The translations under genes were made by a program, and so were the position numbers. From assembly GCA_027924645.1 (NCBI GenBank), contig BSBN01000334.1, positions 2,170,001 through 2,234,000 on the forward strand: a DNA stretch of 64,000 nt. The letters are read 5' to 3'. Numbering within the stretch: the first letter of the stretch is position 1; every line of letters starts with the position of its first letter. Positions 34,361 to 44,895 of the stretch are shown here, piece after piece. Below the pieces are notes generated by a model. That model was not told the DNA's origin. It saw only the letters and a program-made list of their open reading frames with translations, and searched no databases. This DNA is from Cunninghamia lanceolata. Lineage: Eukaryota > Streptophyta > Pinopsida > Cupressales > Cupressaceae.

Positions 34361-34990
34361 TGTTATGCTGCTGAAATTTTGTAGTCAGTCCATTTTAGTG
34401 TAACTGCATGGATAAAGGAATGTGACTCACTATGCCTGAATCTGGCCTCTGCTGTCTTCCTTTACCCACCAATGAGTGCAATTAACTAAATGGGTGTAAT
34501 TCTACTATGAAATGTTCTGCATTGTAACAATTTTTTGGGCCTTCATGATTAATAGATGTTGATTTTTACCTCTTTTATCTCTGAATTTCTGTGTTTCATT
34601 TGAAGTTTTAGCATGCTCTGTGGGTAAAGCAGCCCCTTTGCATGTTAAACCTTCATACCAAAGCCTCAAACCAGCCTTAAACTTGTGTGAATCCCCCCTT
34701 AGTAGTGAAAGAATCATTGCTGTGCCCATACCTTTTCCACCATCTCTCACTAAATCTGGTGTATCACCTCTTTTCCCTTCAACTCTCCTTCTAACTCTTT
34801 CCCCTGCAAGCTTTTAGCACTAGATTTAGTATCATCGCTCTAAGTAATAGGCTTGGAGCAAGGAACCAGCCTTCTTTGGAGGTCTGATCTCATAATGTGA
34901 GGTCCCACACTTCAAGATCATTCCAATGTCACTCCAGGTTGCATGAGGTGTCACAGCTGCATGCGAAGGGTGCAAATCTGGGTGATAACA
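34361..34990 (-). repeat. Right 630-bp inverted arm
   Basis: Reverse complement of 30973-31602 with scattered substitutions, from TGTTATGCTGC to GGGTGATAACA on the plus strand. Confidence 0.85.
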
Positions 34991-36348
34991 GAGAGCAATA
35001 AAAAAAAATGGACTTAGATCCTAATATGACGATGGGGTTGTATATCTTATCTGATGCTTGGCAAGTGGAAGCACTTGTGCTTTCTGCGTAGTGAATTTTA
35101 TGATGTTTCTGTCACATTTACAAACCTTAACAATACTACTTCTCCATACACCTTTGTTTTCCTTTGAATCTAGCCTTGGCAATACTTGATTTGGAGAGCT
35201 TCATGATATAGCTCCTGGTTATCCTCAAACTTTGAAGTCATTGTATAACCTTGGCTCTTTGTGTGGTTAATCATATGCATTAATGTTGTTGTTTTTCATG
35301 ATGTTGTAGACACTAACATGTTTCTTGCAGGGATGTGTTTGTGGGAATATTTGGTGATCGTAAAGTACATGTCACCTCTGGGGGCATGGATTTTGTGAAA
35401 GTCAGTGTTCCCTTGTGCGTTTTCTTCCTACCTTAATGTGTTTGATATCGATAATTGATATCAACCACCTTAAGGTGGGGGCATATAAGGTAAGCTGTCT
35501 ATTATAGATGTTAGCAATGTATTTGACCTTAGATGTAGAGGCTTGTGCCCTAGAGTAGTGCATTGTGCATCTTGAGCTTGTTTGCAATCAATCAATCAAT
35601 CATATAAGCCCTCTATGGAGGTGAGATATTAAGCATATCCTTTTTCTTAAGCCCTCTACAGAGGCAGAGATGGTGTATTTCTCAGAGTAGATTGCATCAT
35701 CCTGTCATTTTCAAAAGTCCTCTATGGAGGCGAGGAGTGGTTCTGTGACTAACTCAACCCTTAAGCATTTTTTCGGTGATTGTTGTGGAGAAGCCCAATC
35801 ATCAGTGTGTGCCTGTAATGTGCCTGAGATGGTGATGAGTGTAGAAATAGGGAACACACCATCGCTTGTCTATCATGTTTTCTCTGTGTCTTCAAGTGTG
35901 TGTGTTTTGGTGTGCTTATTTTGGATGGCATGTTTATTGCTCCATATGCATAGACTAGAACCTTGAGTAGTACTTCGTGCATTTTGGGAGGTTTTACGTG
36001 TATTGTATGTGTGTTTCCCCATATGCAGAGACCAGTGCCATCGAGTAGTGCTTCTTGCATTTTGGGAGGTTTGTTTACTTTCCAGTACTTGCATTTGCAT
36101 TTCATATATATATGAGAAAAACAAAAGAAAAGATATCATTCCTATCTTCCATGCATTAATGTGTCTTCCATACATTAACTATTAGCTCTATGTTCTACGT
36201 GACTGTAACTATCTTCTTTGTGTTTTGTGTGCCTATTACTACCTTTTATGCAGTTGGCATGTCTTCTCTGTGTTTGGTGTGTTTGGTGTGTTTGTTGTGT
36301 TTGTGACCTTACTTTAATGCATGTATGGGCTTTGTATTCATACATACA
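34991..36348 (+). other. E4 3' region with short repeats
   Basis: No gene. Three hairpin words, CCTCTATGGAGG or CCTCTACAGAGG, occur at about 35610, 35653 and 35719, each in an AAG(C/T)CCTCTA context followed by GAG. A 77-bp-period duplication (ATATGCA...GCATTTTGGGAGGTTT) covers about 35944-36072. From about 36068 it matches the tail at 3590-3914. Confidence 0.6.
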
Positions 36349-36365
36349 TTAAAGTGGGGGCTAAA
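36349..36365 (+). other. E4 polypurine tract
   Basis: TTAAAGTGGGGGCTAAA abuts the 3' LTR; identical to 3898-3914. Confidence 0.9.
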
Positions 36366-37620
36366 TGTAATGTTGGAAAATGTCCCCTTGGGGGATTTTT
36401 CCTCATAAGGTTTAGCTCCTAGGTCTTTAGAGTGCATTTAGGAAATTTTAGTTCATATTTTAGCATCTCGATGGAATGAGACCTAATTCCCATGGCAAAT
36501 AGGACCTAGGAGGACCCCTTGAGCTGTACCCTGCCTAAAATAGGGGGGGAAGACTTGGGCTCCCACGCCCTAGTCTTGTCCTATTTTAAGGCAGCCCCAA
36601 TTTCTGGGTGTTAGTTAGTGACCATTATTAGGTCCCTTTGCTGACACGATAAGTTTGAATTTTAAATATCTTGGTAGGAATGCTTGTAGGTGCATACATA
36701 AGCAAGCTTAGGCATTCATTCGTAAACTAGATTTCAAGTAGATTGTTATTGTAAACTCTAGGCATTCTCAAGGTGATTCAAGGCTTTCTATTGTGTTGCA
36801 AGAGTAGATTTGTATGTTTTATGTGTTGATATTTGTAGATTTGAGTATCAATCTCCTCATGGCATGAAGATCATCTTCCTCCATGAGAACTTCACTACAA
36901 GGTGACATATCATTGTGTTTTTATCATTGATTCCTTTGGTTTTATCCCCTGCCTCACAAGGGAATGCCCTCTTTATCTGACAACGGTGTTTGGAGACTTA
37001 AGTGTCCTCTAGGGTTTGACTGAGGTAAACCTCTAAACACCACAACACCCAAACCAAGTCTTGTGATTATAGGTTATAGGTGTCACATCTAGGAAAAGTG
37101 GAGTTGCAGGAAGGTTGGGAAGACATCAAGGATTTAGGATCTAAAGAGAAGTCAGACAAAGGAGCACTTTCAGGACTAGGGCACTCACTCCAGTGTCCTC
37201 CACAGATAGATTACAGAAAATAGAAGTTACAGGGCTGACTATTGTCTGAAGGTCTAGATTCCCTAAAAATGTAGGTACCTTAGACTTGGGTGCTTGCTCT
37301 AGTGTCCCTAACTATTCCACTTCAGAACCCCAAAAATAGGAATTCTGTATTTTGGTATTTTACTCCCATTTGTAAGAGCTTTTTCCATCTTTCGTCAATT
37401 TGTTGGTGTATTTGCATAATTAGGGTTTTAATGGTCAATTAAGCATAGGAGAAGGAAAAATTGATAATTATTTCCCTAATCCAAGCTTTCCCTCATTTGT
37501 AAGTGACCTAGGGTATGATAGTGCTCGCCACTCGACCCTAGATCCTTCAATGTAAGGGTGAAAGGAGGATTTTAACATCTAAGCCACAAAAGATCAACAC
37601 ATCCATTTTTACCCTAAACA
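36366..37620 (+). repeat. E4 3' LTR
   Basis: 1255 bp, TGTAATGTTGG...ACCCTAAACA, the partner of 27031-28290. Its TATA position is mutated to TACATAAG near 36694. Confidence 0.9.
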
Positions 37621-37625
37621 TTGTT

Positions 37626-38184
37626 GTGGAGAAGATGATTTCTATTCATGTGTTGTTTCTAGATCAGTTCCATAATTTAATGTATTCATCTTCTACTTGG
37701 GCAAAATAATGTTAATTGGTAGTGTGTTTGTAGGTTTTGGAGTGTGTAGTTTGAGTAGTTTCAGTGTGGTGTTTCCATATTTATTTCAGCTTGTTGATTC
37801 TATTTTTGTGACTATAAATAAGTCCCATTTCATTTTACTTTCATCATAGAATCAATTAATATAATCTTGGGCTCATTCATTATCATTTCTGTGCTCCCGG
37901 GTGAAATCGAGTGTAGTGAAATTATCAGTTTTGTATGCAGATTTGTGTATGTCATTAAATATGGAAAATTTATGATATGTAATAGCATGAGGCCATTCCA
38001 TTACTGATATTTGAAGATAATTATTAGTATTTTATATTTAAATAAGCTTCCATTTGCATTTGTGTTAAAATTGCCAATCGCAGGATCAATCGGTGTAGGG
38101 GAAAATTGGGGGTTTTGAAAGTTAATTAAATAATCATTTTCAAATTTGATTGTTGGATGAAAATATTTTTTTTGGGACATTATA
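37626..38184 (+). repeat. E3 5' LTR, right piece
   Basis: It resumes at GTGGAGAAG and ends GGACATTATA. Compared with the 3' LTR it lacks about 200 bp corresponding to 42453-42652, with a TTGGGC word at the break in both. Confidence 0.9.
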
Positions 38185-38185
38185 G

Positions 38186-38197
38186 TGCTATCAGAGC
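38186..38197 (+). other. E3 primer-binding site
   Basis: TGCTATCAGAGC, one base after the LTR; the initiator Met-tRNA complement with one change. Confidence 0.85.
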
Positions 38198-38237
38198 ATG
38201 ATCTTGCCAGCCTATAGGGTACATTGAATTGTTTATC

Positions 38238-38950
38238 ATGGGAGGATTCTTGAGATTTTTAAAACATGAGAAAAATGCAGATAAAATGATGGAAATACAG
38301 AGTAACCAAGATAAATTGATCCATTCACTTCAAAAGTTGCAGGATAGCATGCAAAATTTATTTCTGTCTAAAACATCTCAAAAATAAGAAGGTTCTTCAA
38401 ACAATGGTGCAGAAAATAATGTTTCCCCTAGAGATTCAAAATCCATATTTTTACCTAAAGATGATCATGAGAGAGTTCTCAAATGGTGTACAAAGTACAA
38501 CTCCATGACTGATGAAATCAAAGCTAATATGTCTTGGGGAGAGTATGTGAAGTTCCTCAGGAAGAGTGAACTTTGGAAAAGAGGTTAAGGGCATTACCAG
38601 ATTCAAGGTAATGGGGAGCTAAGGAATAAGTTTAAGGGATGATTCCAGAAGAAGCCATATCATGCACCCACACCCGCACAAAAGAATGCAAATCTAACTA
38701 TTATAAAGAAAATGGATGAAGACACCAAAAATGAATTGAGAAGAAAAGGGCTTTGTTTTACATGCAAAGAACCTTGGTAGCCAAGTCATAGATGTGGGAG
38801 CAATGAAGAGAGAAAGCTAGAAGAGGGACCAAGAGAACCTGAAAGGGAGATAATGGAACTAGAAGGGGTGATGGATACACCTGAGACATGACTTCAAGAT
38901 GAGGAAGAAATAGTGATGGTGCATCATAAAGAAAAATTAGATTTGCAATA
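38238..38950 (+). pseudogene. gag: E3 gag-like frame with zinc knuckle
   Basis: An ATG at 38238 starts MGGFLRFLKHEKNADK. A coiled-coil-like segment follows (DKLIHSLQKLQDSMQNLF), then a region with MSWGEYVKFLRKSELW, and in the same frame the knuckle LCFTCKEPW-stop-PSHRC near 38751-38793. That CX2C...HXC spacing is the form seen in Ty3/Gypsy gag (family knowledge). In-frame stops occur near 38386, 38586, 38641 and 38779. Protease, RT and integrase are not found downstream. It probably once bound the element's RNA. Confidence 0.65.
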
Positions 38951-41620
38951 AATTGAAAGGAAGTAAAACTTAGAGTCCAATCCACCATACAGTTTGAAGG
39001 TAAAAATTCATTGGTCATAAAAGATGTTTATCTGACTTCTAATGATTGTATGTGTTAGTAGAATATTGATGAAGTCAAGGAGGAAGTATAACTTGTTGAA
39101 TACAAAAGTGAGGAATTTTCTCTTGCTCAAAACTCTCCAATAAATATTAAAAAGATTGAATCAATTCTACATAAGGGAGATGTATAGGATATTTGTGAAC
39201 TTGAAGGTGAGAAAAATATTTTATGTCATCAGGTTGATGGTGTTGTATTAGAGGTCTCAACAAGGGAAGACTTACATGTGGAGCATTCCTACAAAAGAGA
39301 AAACAATGTCATGAATCAAATAGTTTATGAGGAGGAGTTTAAGGATGACCATATTGAGAGGTATGTACATGAGGAAAGTTCTTTACCAGACACTAATGTT
39401 GGACTTCAGATTGCTGAATTTTTTGGACCAACAACTAGTGGTATTCAATTTGATTATCTTCATGATTGTAGATTATGGCATGAAAGAAATAATACTAGAA
39501 AAGATTTGATGCTTTATAATATATCATTACAATTTTCTTGTAATCATGAAAAGTATCATATGGAGGATGAAAGAAATCAAAGTTACTCATACATAATGGT
39601 GTGGGATCCTAGTGCTTATTCTAAAAAGCTACAAAAAAGAATATGAAGAAAAAAATGAAGGCTGAAATTCTTGATGGATTTATTATCATATTTGCAAATA
39701 GATTCATCATTCCATGCACCTAGAGAAGTAGAAAATTTAATACAACCTTGAGTGAGAATAAGGTATGTTTTAAATGTTATGTGATGAGAACCAACAAGGT
39801 TATGGAAGTTTAGTGTCTACAGTTCTTGAAGCAACTCATGGTAAATGCTAATTCTTTCACTTTCATACATCTCAAGGGTTCAAGTAGAATAATTTCAATT
39901 CAAACAAAGAGTTATGTAAGTTTGCATTTTAAGTTGAGAAATGAATCAAATCTGATTATGGGTATGATTCATAAAGTGTTTAATGATGCAGTAGAAAGCG
40001 ATGATTTCTATGTTGATGTATTGGGAGAAATTAGCATGGTTATGGATGAAGGATGGTTGCATTTCTTTGGTAAGTTATTACAGGTTCACAAATCTAAGGA
40101 GTTCAAGTTTACACCTGAAGAAATAGATGTCATGTTTGGAGGTGTCACTAAGGAAAATCTGAGAATGATCATAGCTAAGAGGACTTCTTACATGATTCAA
40201 AGTTGTAGGAGACTTGTTATTTGCATTCACAAGTACTACAATCTACTACTTTCAGGGTTGCTGATTTTGAAGGGTTTCAGAAGTGTGCAAATGTTTGTGA
40301 AGGGATTTTTTTATCATTGTATGGTTAATTGTATCTTACATATTGCATACATTTCTAATTTTAATGTCTCCTAACTTTGAAAGGCTGATTGCAATCATGC
40401 ACACTTGCATACAAGATGATTGTTACACATTCATGAGTATTGCAGCCTATGGTATAGTGGGAATTCCAATCTTGGGAAAAAGTATCTTCTAGTTTGTGAC
40501 CACTAATGGCAAGTTTCTAGTTCATACATGGTCTCCCATCAATGTTACTTTGAATAAATGGATGATTCTTGCTCAGGTTTATCATTTTTTCAGTTATTGC
40601 ATCATTTGTATATGGCTGATTTTGATGATTTCAGTTATGGACAGCGATATATTGGTGCATTTGGAGGAAGCTTCCTTGATTGGTGATTTTAGTAGAAGGT
40701 CTCCACTATTGGTGACAATTATTCCATCCATAATAACACTAATTGGGAGGAGATTCAGGGAGGTTTGTGACTGTAATGTTTTATATTCAGCTTACATGCA
40801 AGTTGATTTGTGCCATGATTTTGAGAGCTAATTCATAGTGACATTATGAAACCCATTGGAGCTCAGGACTATAACCACAATTATTGGCATTGGTTATTCT
40901 ATTTCATAGTTATGGGATTTAAATCTTATGGACAATATAACACATTTCTTGCATGGTTTAGATGGTGGCACCTTAGAGATTGTTGCTACAATGCTACACA
41001 TCATATGTTCACTAGTATGATTCCACTTGAGGAATTATGTGTTTATGGTGCACTAAATTTCATTGGTTTAATGCATATAGCTTAAAGGATGGAGGTTCCT
41101 CATCCCTACATAGCCATGAGAGTTCTAGCTCCTATATTTACCAGAGTGCTACAAATGAAGTTGGGTAAAGTAGCATTGGGTGAGTTTATAAAAGCCCTAC
41201 AGGAGGATGTTGATTAGTTTGAGATGTGGAGAGAAGGAATCATTCATCATCACATCAAGAAGGAGCATGAAGGGTCTTGGTTTCCTTCACTATTTGATCT
41301 AATTTAAATATGGAAAGGTTTAATCATGGATTTCATTATGGATTACCTAAAGGTGAGCATTCATGATATAAGTCATGTACATTTCTTTGTAATTTATCCT
41401 CAGGAGGACAAGTTTTTCAAAGAGGTGATAAAAATACATGAGTTGTACAAGGATATTGTGCAAGTTAGAGAGGGTAAATCTTATAGTGCTCTTTGGAAAA
41501 ATTTGTCACACTTGACAAGTACATGATCGAGGCTTTATGAGTAGCATAGCATGACGTATCACAATGGAACAATGTTTTTTAAGAAATTTGAGTCTCTATT
41601 GCTTGAGGACAAGCAATCTT
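38951..41620 (+). pseudogene. E3 internal decayed frames of unknown origin
   Basis: The longest open pieces are 39278-39646 (contains EESSLPDTNVGLQIAEFF and FDYLHDCRLWHERNN) and 39826-40374 (SNLIMGMIHKVFNDAVESDD, KFTPEEIDVMFGG). Smaller pieces lie to 41526. These look like once-coding sequence (long frames, few charged breaks) but carry no RT, RNase H, integrase or protease motif that I can name. Near 41580-41634 the sequence reads like the end of a pol frame (EDKQSWEG) before the polypurine tract. They may be captured host sequence or a fast-evolving element protein; I do not recognise them. Confidence 0.4.
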
Positions 41621-41634
41621 GGGAAGGGTGGACT
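41621..41634 (+). other. E3 polypurine tract
   Basis: GGGAAGGGTGGACT, directly before TGTCATG of the 3' LTR. Confidence 0.7.
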
Positions 41635-43137
41635 TGTCATGTCCCCTTTTTATGTAATTCATGTTGGAGGAGATATTTTCCAATTCAAAATATTTTCCTT
41701 GGGCTAAGGTATGGAAATTGGAAAATGATTATATCTAAAATTGCTTATTTGGGCCTGAATCATTTATTAATTCTTATTTATGACAAAAGGGGTCAAATAA
41801 ATAATTTAATATTATTATTTTGGATTATTTACCCAAGGAGGGGTGTGGTATTTCACTTTAGAATGTTTGTAACCTCCAATTTTAGGTGTTAGTCTATTAT
41901 TAGCAGATTCCTTGGCAGTTTTTATGACACCTTGCATGTAGGGAGTTATTATTTAATTTTGGTGGGGAATATTGTAGTGGTCATTATGGTGGGCCTATTT
42001 TGGAGGTAAAATGATTTAATAATATTATTTTATTTATTTTTCCAAGATGGGGTTATTTGGGTTTCCTCCTCTATATATTTGTAGGCAAAAACACATTTTA
42101 GGCATGTTAATTTATCTTACAGAAACTCTGCCAAAAATTGTTGGACACTTGTGTTCATACAAAAATCTTCTGTGGATGAAAACCCATTGGAGATTGGAAT
42201 CAGAGGAGGAAACCCCTTTGGTTCAAAGAGAAATTTCACTCAGAGGTTGCATTGGAGCTTAAGGATTTTCAGTTAGTTTAGTATTTTTGAGTGTTGTGTG
42301 TGTTGTAGGTTACAGGTAAAGTTTTGGAGAGAAGTTGATGTGGCTTTGGTGTTGTATGTTGTAGTTTGATTTTTCTATTGTGGAGAAGATTATTTCTATT
42401 CATATGTTTTTCTAGATTAGTTCCATAATTTAATGTATTCATCTTCTAGTTGGGCGAAGATTGTGTGTAATTTGTGTTATTTCAACAGTGTGTTTCTGAG
42501 AAGTTATTTGTGGGTATATTAGAAAGTGTTGTATCTAGATTTGGTTGCTATTATAGAAGTGACCTGATTCTATTTTAAATCAGTTATTGGATTTTTATTT
42601 TCCCAACCATACAGTTTTCCAAAGTTGTGGAGCTATATTTGCAGTTTGGGCAAAATAGTGTTAATTGACAGTGTGCTTGCAGGTTTTGGAGTGTGTAGTT
42701 TGAGCAGTTTCAATGTGGTGCTTCCAGATTTATTTCAGTTTGTTGATGATGTTGTTGTGACTATAAATCAGTCCCATTTCACTGTACTTTCATCAAAGAA
42801 TCAATTAATATAAGCTTGGGCTCATTCATTATCATTTCTGTGTTCCCGAGTGAAATCGAGTGTAGTGAAATTGTTAGTTTTGTATACATAGATTTGTGTA
42901 GATGTCATTAGATATGGAAAATTTATGATATATAATAGTATGAGGCCATGCCATTACTAATATTTGAAGATAATAATCAGTATTTAATATTTAAAGAATT
43001 TTCCCTTTCTATTTGTGTTAAAATTGCCAATCTTTGGATCAATAGGTGTAGGGGAAAATTGGGGGTTTTGAAAGTTAATAAAATAATCATTTTCAAATTT
43101 GATTGTTGAATGCAAATATTTTGTTTGGGACATTACA
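41635..43137 (+). repeat. E3 3' LTR
   Basis: 1503 bp, TGTCATGTCCCC...GGACATTACA, uninterrupted. TATA-like CTATATATT at 42071. It is the reference for the split 5' LTR. Confidence 0.95.
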
Positions 43138-43755
43138 TAGAAGTCTACTAGAGGGAAGAAATTTAGATTGTTTTCTACATATAGAATAGAGTACAAGTAA
43201 GAAAAAATGATACAAAGATTCCCTATGAGCTATGGTATGGAAAGACTCCTACTATTAAATATTTCAAAAAAATTAGAAGCAAATGTTATATCAGAAGAAA
43301 TCAAGATCCAAGAAAATTTGATGCAGGGCATGATGAAGGTATTTTTCTTGGGTACTCTAACAAAAGCAAAGCTTACTGGTGCTATAACAAAAGGCTAAGA
43401 AAGATTGTTGAGAGTGTAAATGTCAAGGTTGATGAAGACATACTGAAGATTTCTAAAGTTAATAGATATGTATCATATTTAGATGAGTTCTCTTGCAGAT
43501 AAGAAGAAAATGTAGCTAAAAAAGAAGTACATGTTGAAGAACAAAAAGCTCTAGAAAGAATCCTTGAAACTCTCAAGCATGTGCAGAGGCATCTTATTGA
43601 AGACTAGATCACTGGTGATAAGAGAAAAGATGTATTGACAAGAAGGAAAGCTACTGAAGAACAGATAAATCTATGTTTAATTTCTAAAGTAGAGTCTAAA
43701 ACAATGGTTGGGGCATGTAAGGATGAACATCGGATCAAGGCAATAGAAGAAGAAA
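43138..43755 (+). pseudogene. pol: Copia-2 integrase C-terminal part, resumed after E3
   Basis: It begins inside the TAGAA duplication and continues VY...NRVQV, PYELWYGKTPT, FDAGHDEGIFLGYSNKSKAYW, then KATEEQINLCLISKVE, all aligned with Copia-1 13200-13800. The frame carries stops and shifts. It reaches the point where Copia-1 begins RT (MKEEL) and there switches to unrelated coiled-coil sequence. The RT and RNase H are absent. Confidence 0.85.
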
Positions 43756-44881
43756 TTCCTACTGTTGAATTTTTAGAAGATGAATGCATGTTTGCTTATA
43801 ATTAAGACCTCAAGATTGCTCTTGAAGACCTATAGAGGACTGAAGAAGAAATCATAGACTTAAAGGAGAATGTCAAAGAGGTAAATGAATGTATCAAAAT
43901 TTTGAGAGAACAAGTCAAGAAGTTCAAACAAAGGCATAAGGAGGTTAGTGAACAATTGAGATTAGAAAATGAATCCATGATTAGTATGAAAATGCAAGAT
44001 GAAGAAAAGGTAAGAACCGAGGAATGTCTAAACTCAATGGTGAAAGGAAAATCTAAAGAATGTAAAAGGCTAGAGAAAGAAGTTGTGAAATTGAAATTAG
44101 ATCTAGAGAAGGCAAAGAACTATGAAGAAAACTTCAAGATAAATTCTGCAAGGTTCGATGAGATGATTGCAAGTCAGAAAGATCCCAATGTCAAAGAAGG
44201 TTTAGGGTTTGAAAAAGATGAAATTTTAAAATCAGGTCAAGCATCGAAAGCTTAAGACAAGAAGAACAATAGCAAGAAGATATAGAATTAGAAGAAAGAC
44301 CTAGAAGACCACCAATTAGACAATTGAATTCTCAAAGGTACCCATCTTTCAATGGTTATTGTTATTCTTGCAATAAATTTGAACATAAGGCTACATAATG
44401 TAGGAGTAAAATGAATCAAAATGTTCCATCTTTTTCTGATCAATGTTTCACATGCACGAAAGTTGGTCATAAAGCTAATAAGTACAGAAATCAAAGAACG
44501 AATGGCTATAACAATGAAAAAATGATTCAATCCTTTAATGGTAACTATTACATATGCAATAGATTTGGGTACAAAGCTAATCAATGCAGATCTAGAATGA
44601 ATGGAAGGAACAATGGTTAGAGGAATGTTGTGTGCTACAATTGTAGTAAGCCTAGACACATTTCAAAGTTTTGTAGAAGTATGAAGAAGGAAATTCTATT
44701 AGAGAAGAACAAACCAATACAAAGAATCAATCTAGTAGAGACTAAGAAGGAGATGAGTAAGATTTGGATCAAGAAGGATGTAACAGAGGCTAAGAATATA
44801 TCAGTACCAGCTTCTAGTGTAGAAGCTTCCTCCGGAAACTGAGTTGGAGACTACCTCTCAGGACGGAGTAGGTAGTGCTGT
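43756..44881 (+). pseudogene. gag: Copia gag-type coiled coil with four CCHC knuckles, fused after integrase
   Basis: From about 43756 a highly charged coiled-coil frame runs (RTEEEIIDLKENVKEVNE, 43902-44255 open), with KKFKQRHKEVSEQLRLE. After a frameshift near 44260-44340, four zinc-knuckle-like units follow in one frame. They are CYSCNKFEHKAT-stop-C (44360), CFTCTKVGHKANKY (44447), YICNRFGYKANQC (about 44549) and CYNCSKPRHISKFC (44633); the second, third and first are damaged at a Cys, Cys/His or by a stop. Plant copia gag of the long type has such tandem knuckles, but before the protease, not after the integrase. It ends at 44895, where E5 begins. Confidence 0.65.
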
Positions 44882-44895
44882 TGATGATTTTTTGA

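Larger units (their letters stand above)
30973..34990. mobile_element. 4.0-kb element with 630-bp inverted ends, nested in E4
   Basis: Arms 30973-31602 and 34361-34990 are both exactly 630 bp and inverted relative to each other. Each arm runs from TGTTATCACC to GCATAACA, so each has TG...CA ends with a 6-bp terminal inversion (TGTTAT/ATAACA), as an LTR does. The flanks GAGAC and GAGAG agree at four of five bases, consistent with a 5-bp target duplication. The core (31603-34360) has no recognised coding region. It may be a foldback/TIR DNA element or an LTR element whose LTRs are in inverted order. Confidence 0.8.
27031..37620 (+). mobile_element. E4: 10.6-kb LTR element with one orphan protein, inserted in E3's LTR
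   Basis: LTRs 27031-28290 and 36366-37620, polypurine tract 36349-36365. The internal region holds tandem leader repeats, one intact 280-codon frame and a nested 4.0-kb element, with no gag knuckle, protease, RT or integrase recognised. Flanks CTATT (27026-27030) and TTGTT (37621-37625) agree at three of five bases, and both differences are transitions; the intact E3 3' LTR has CTATT followed by GTGGAG, as expected for the target. LTRs differ at about 57 of 700 positions by eye. Confidence 0.9.
26306..43137 (+). mobile_element. E3: non-autonomous Gypsy-like LTR element in Copia-2, itself split by E4
   Basis: LTR pair TGTCATG...GGACATTA(C/T)A: 5' LTR 26306-27030 plus 37626-38184, 3' LTR 41635-43137. 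Primer site TGCTATCAGAGC (38186) and polypurine tract (41621-41634) are present. Target duplications TGGAA (26301-26305) and TAGAA (43138-43142) differ by one G/A. Removing E3 and one duplication rejoins the Copia-2 integrase in frame (LLE + VY). The internal 3.45 kb holds a gag-type zinc knuckle and unknown frames but no RT or integrase. Confidence 0.9.

Noticed and set aside
30964..34999. Mutator-type 9-bp target duplication around the 4.0-kb element
   Set aside because: The 9-bp flanks TTTTGAGAC and GAGAGCAAT do not match; only a 5-bp near match is supported.
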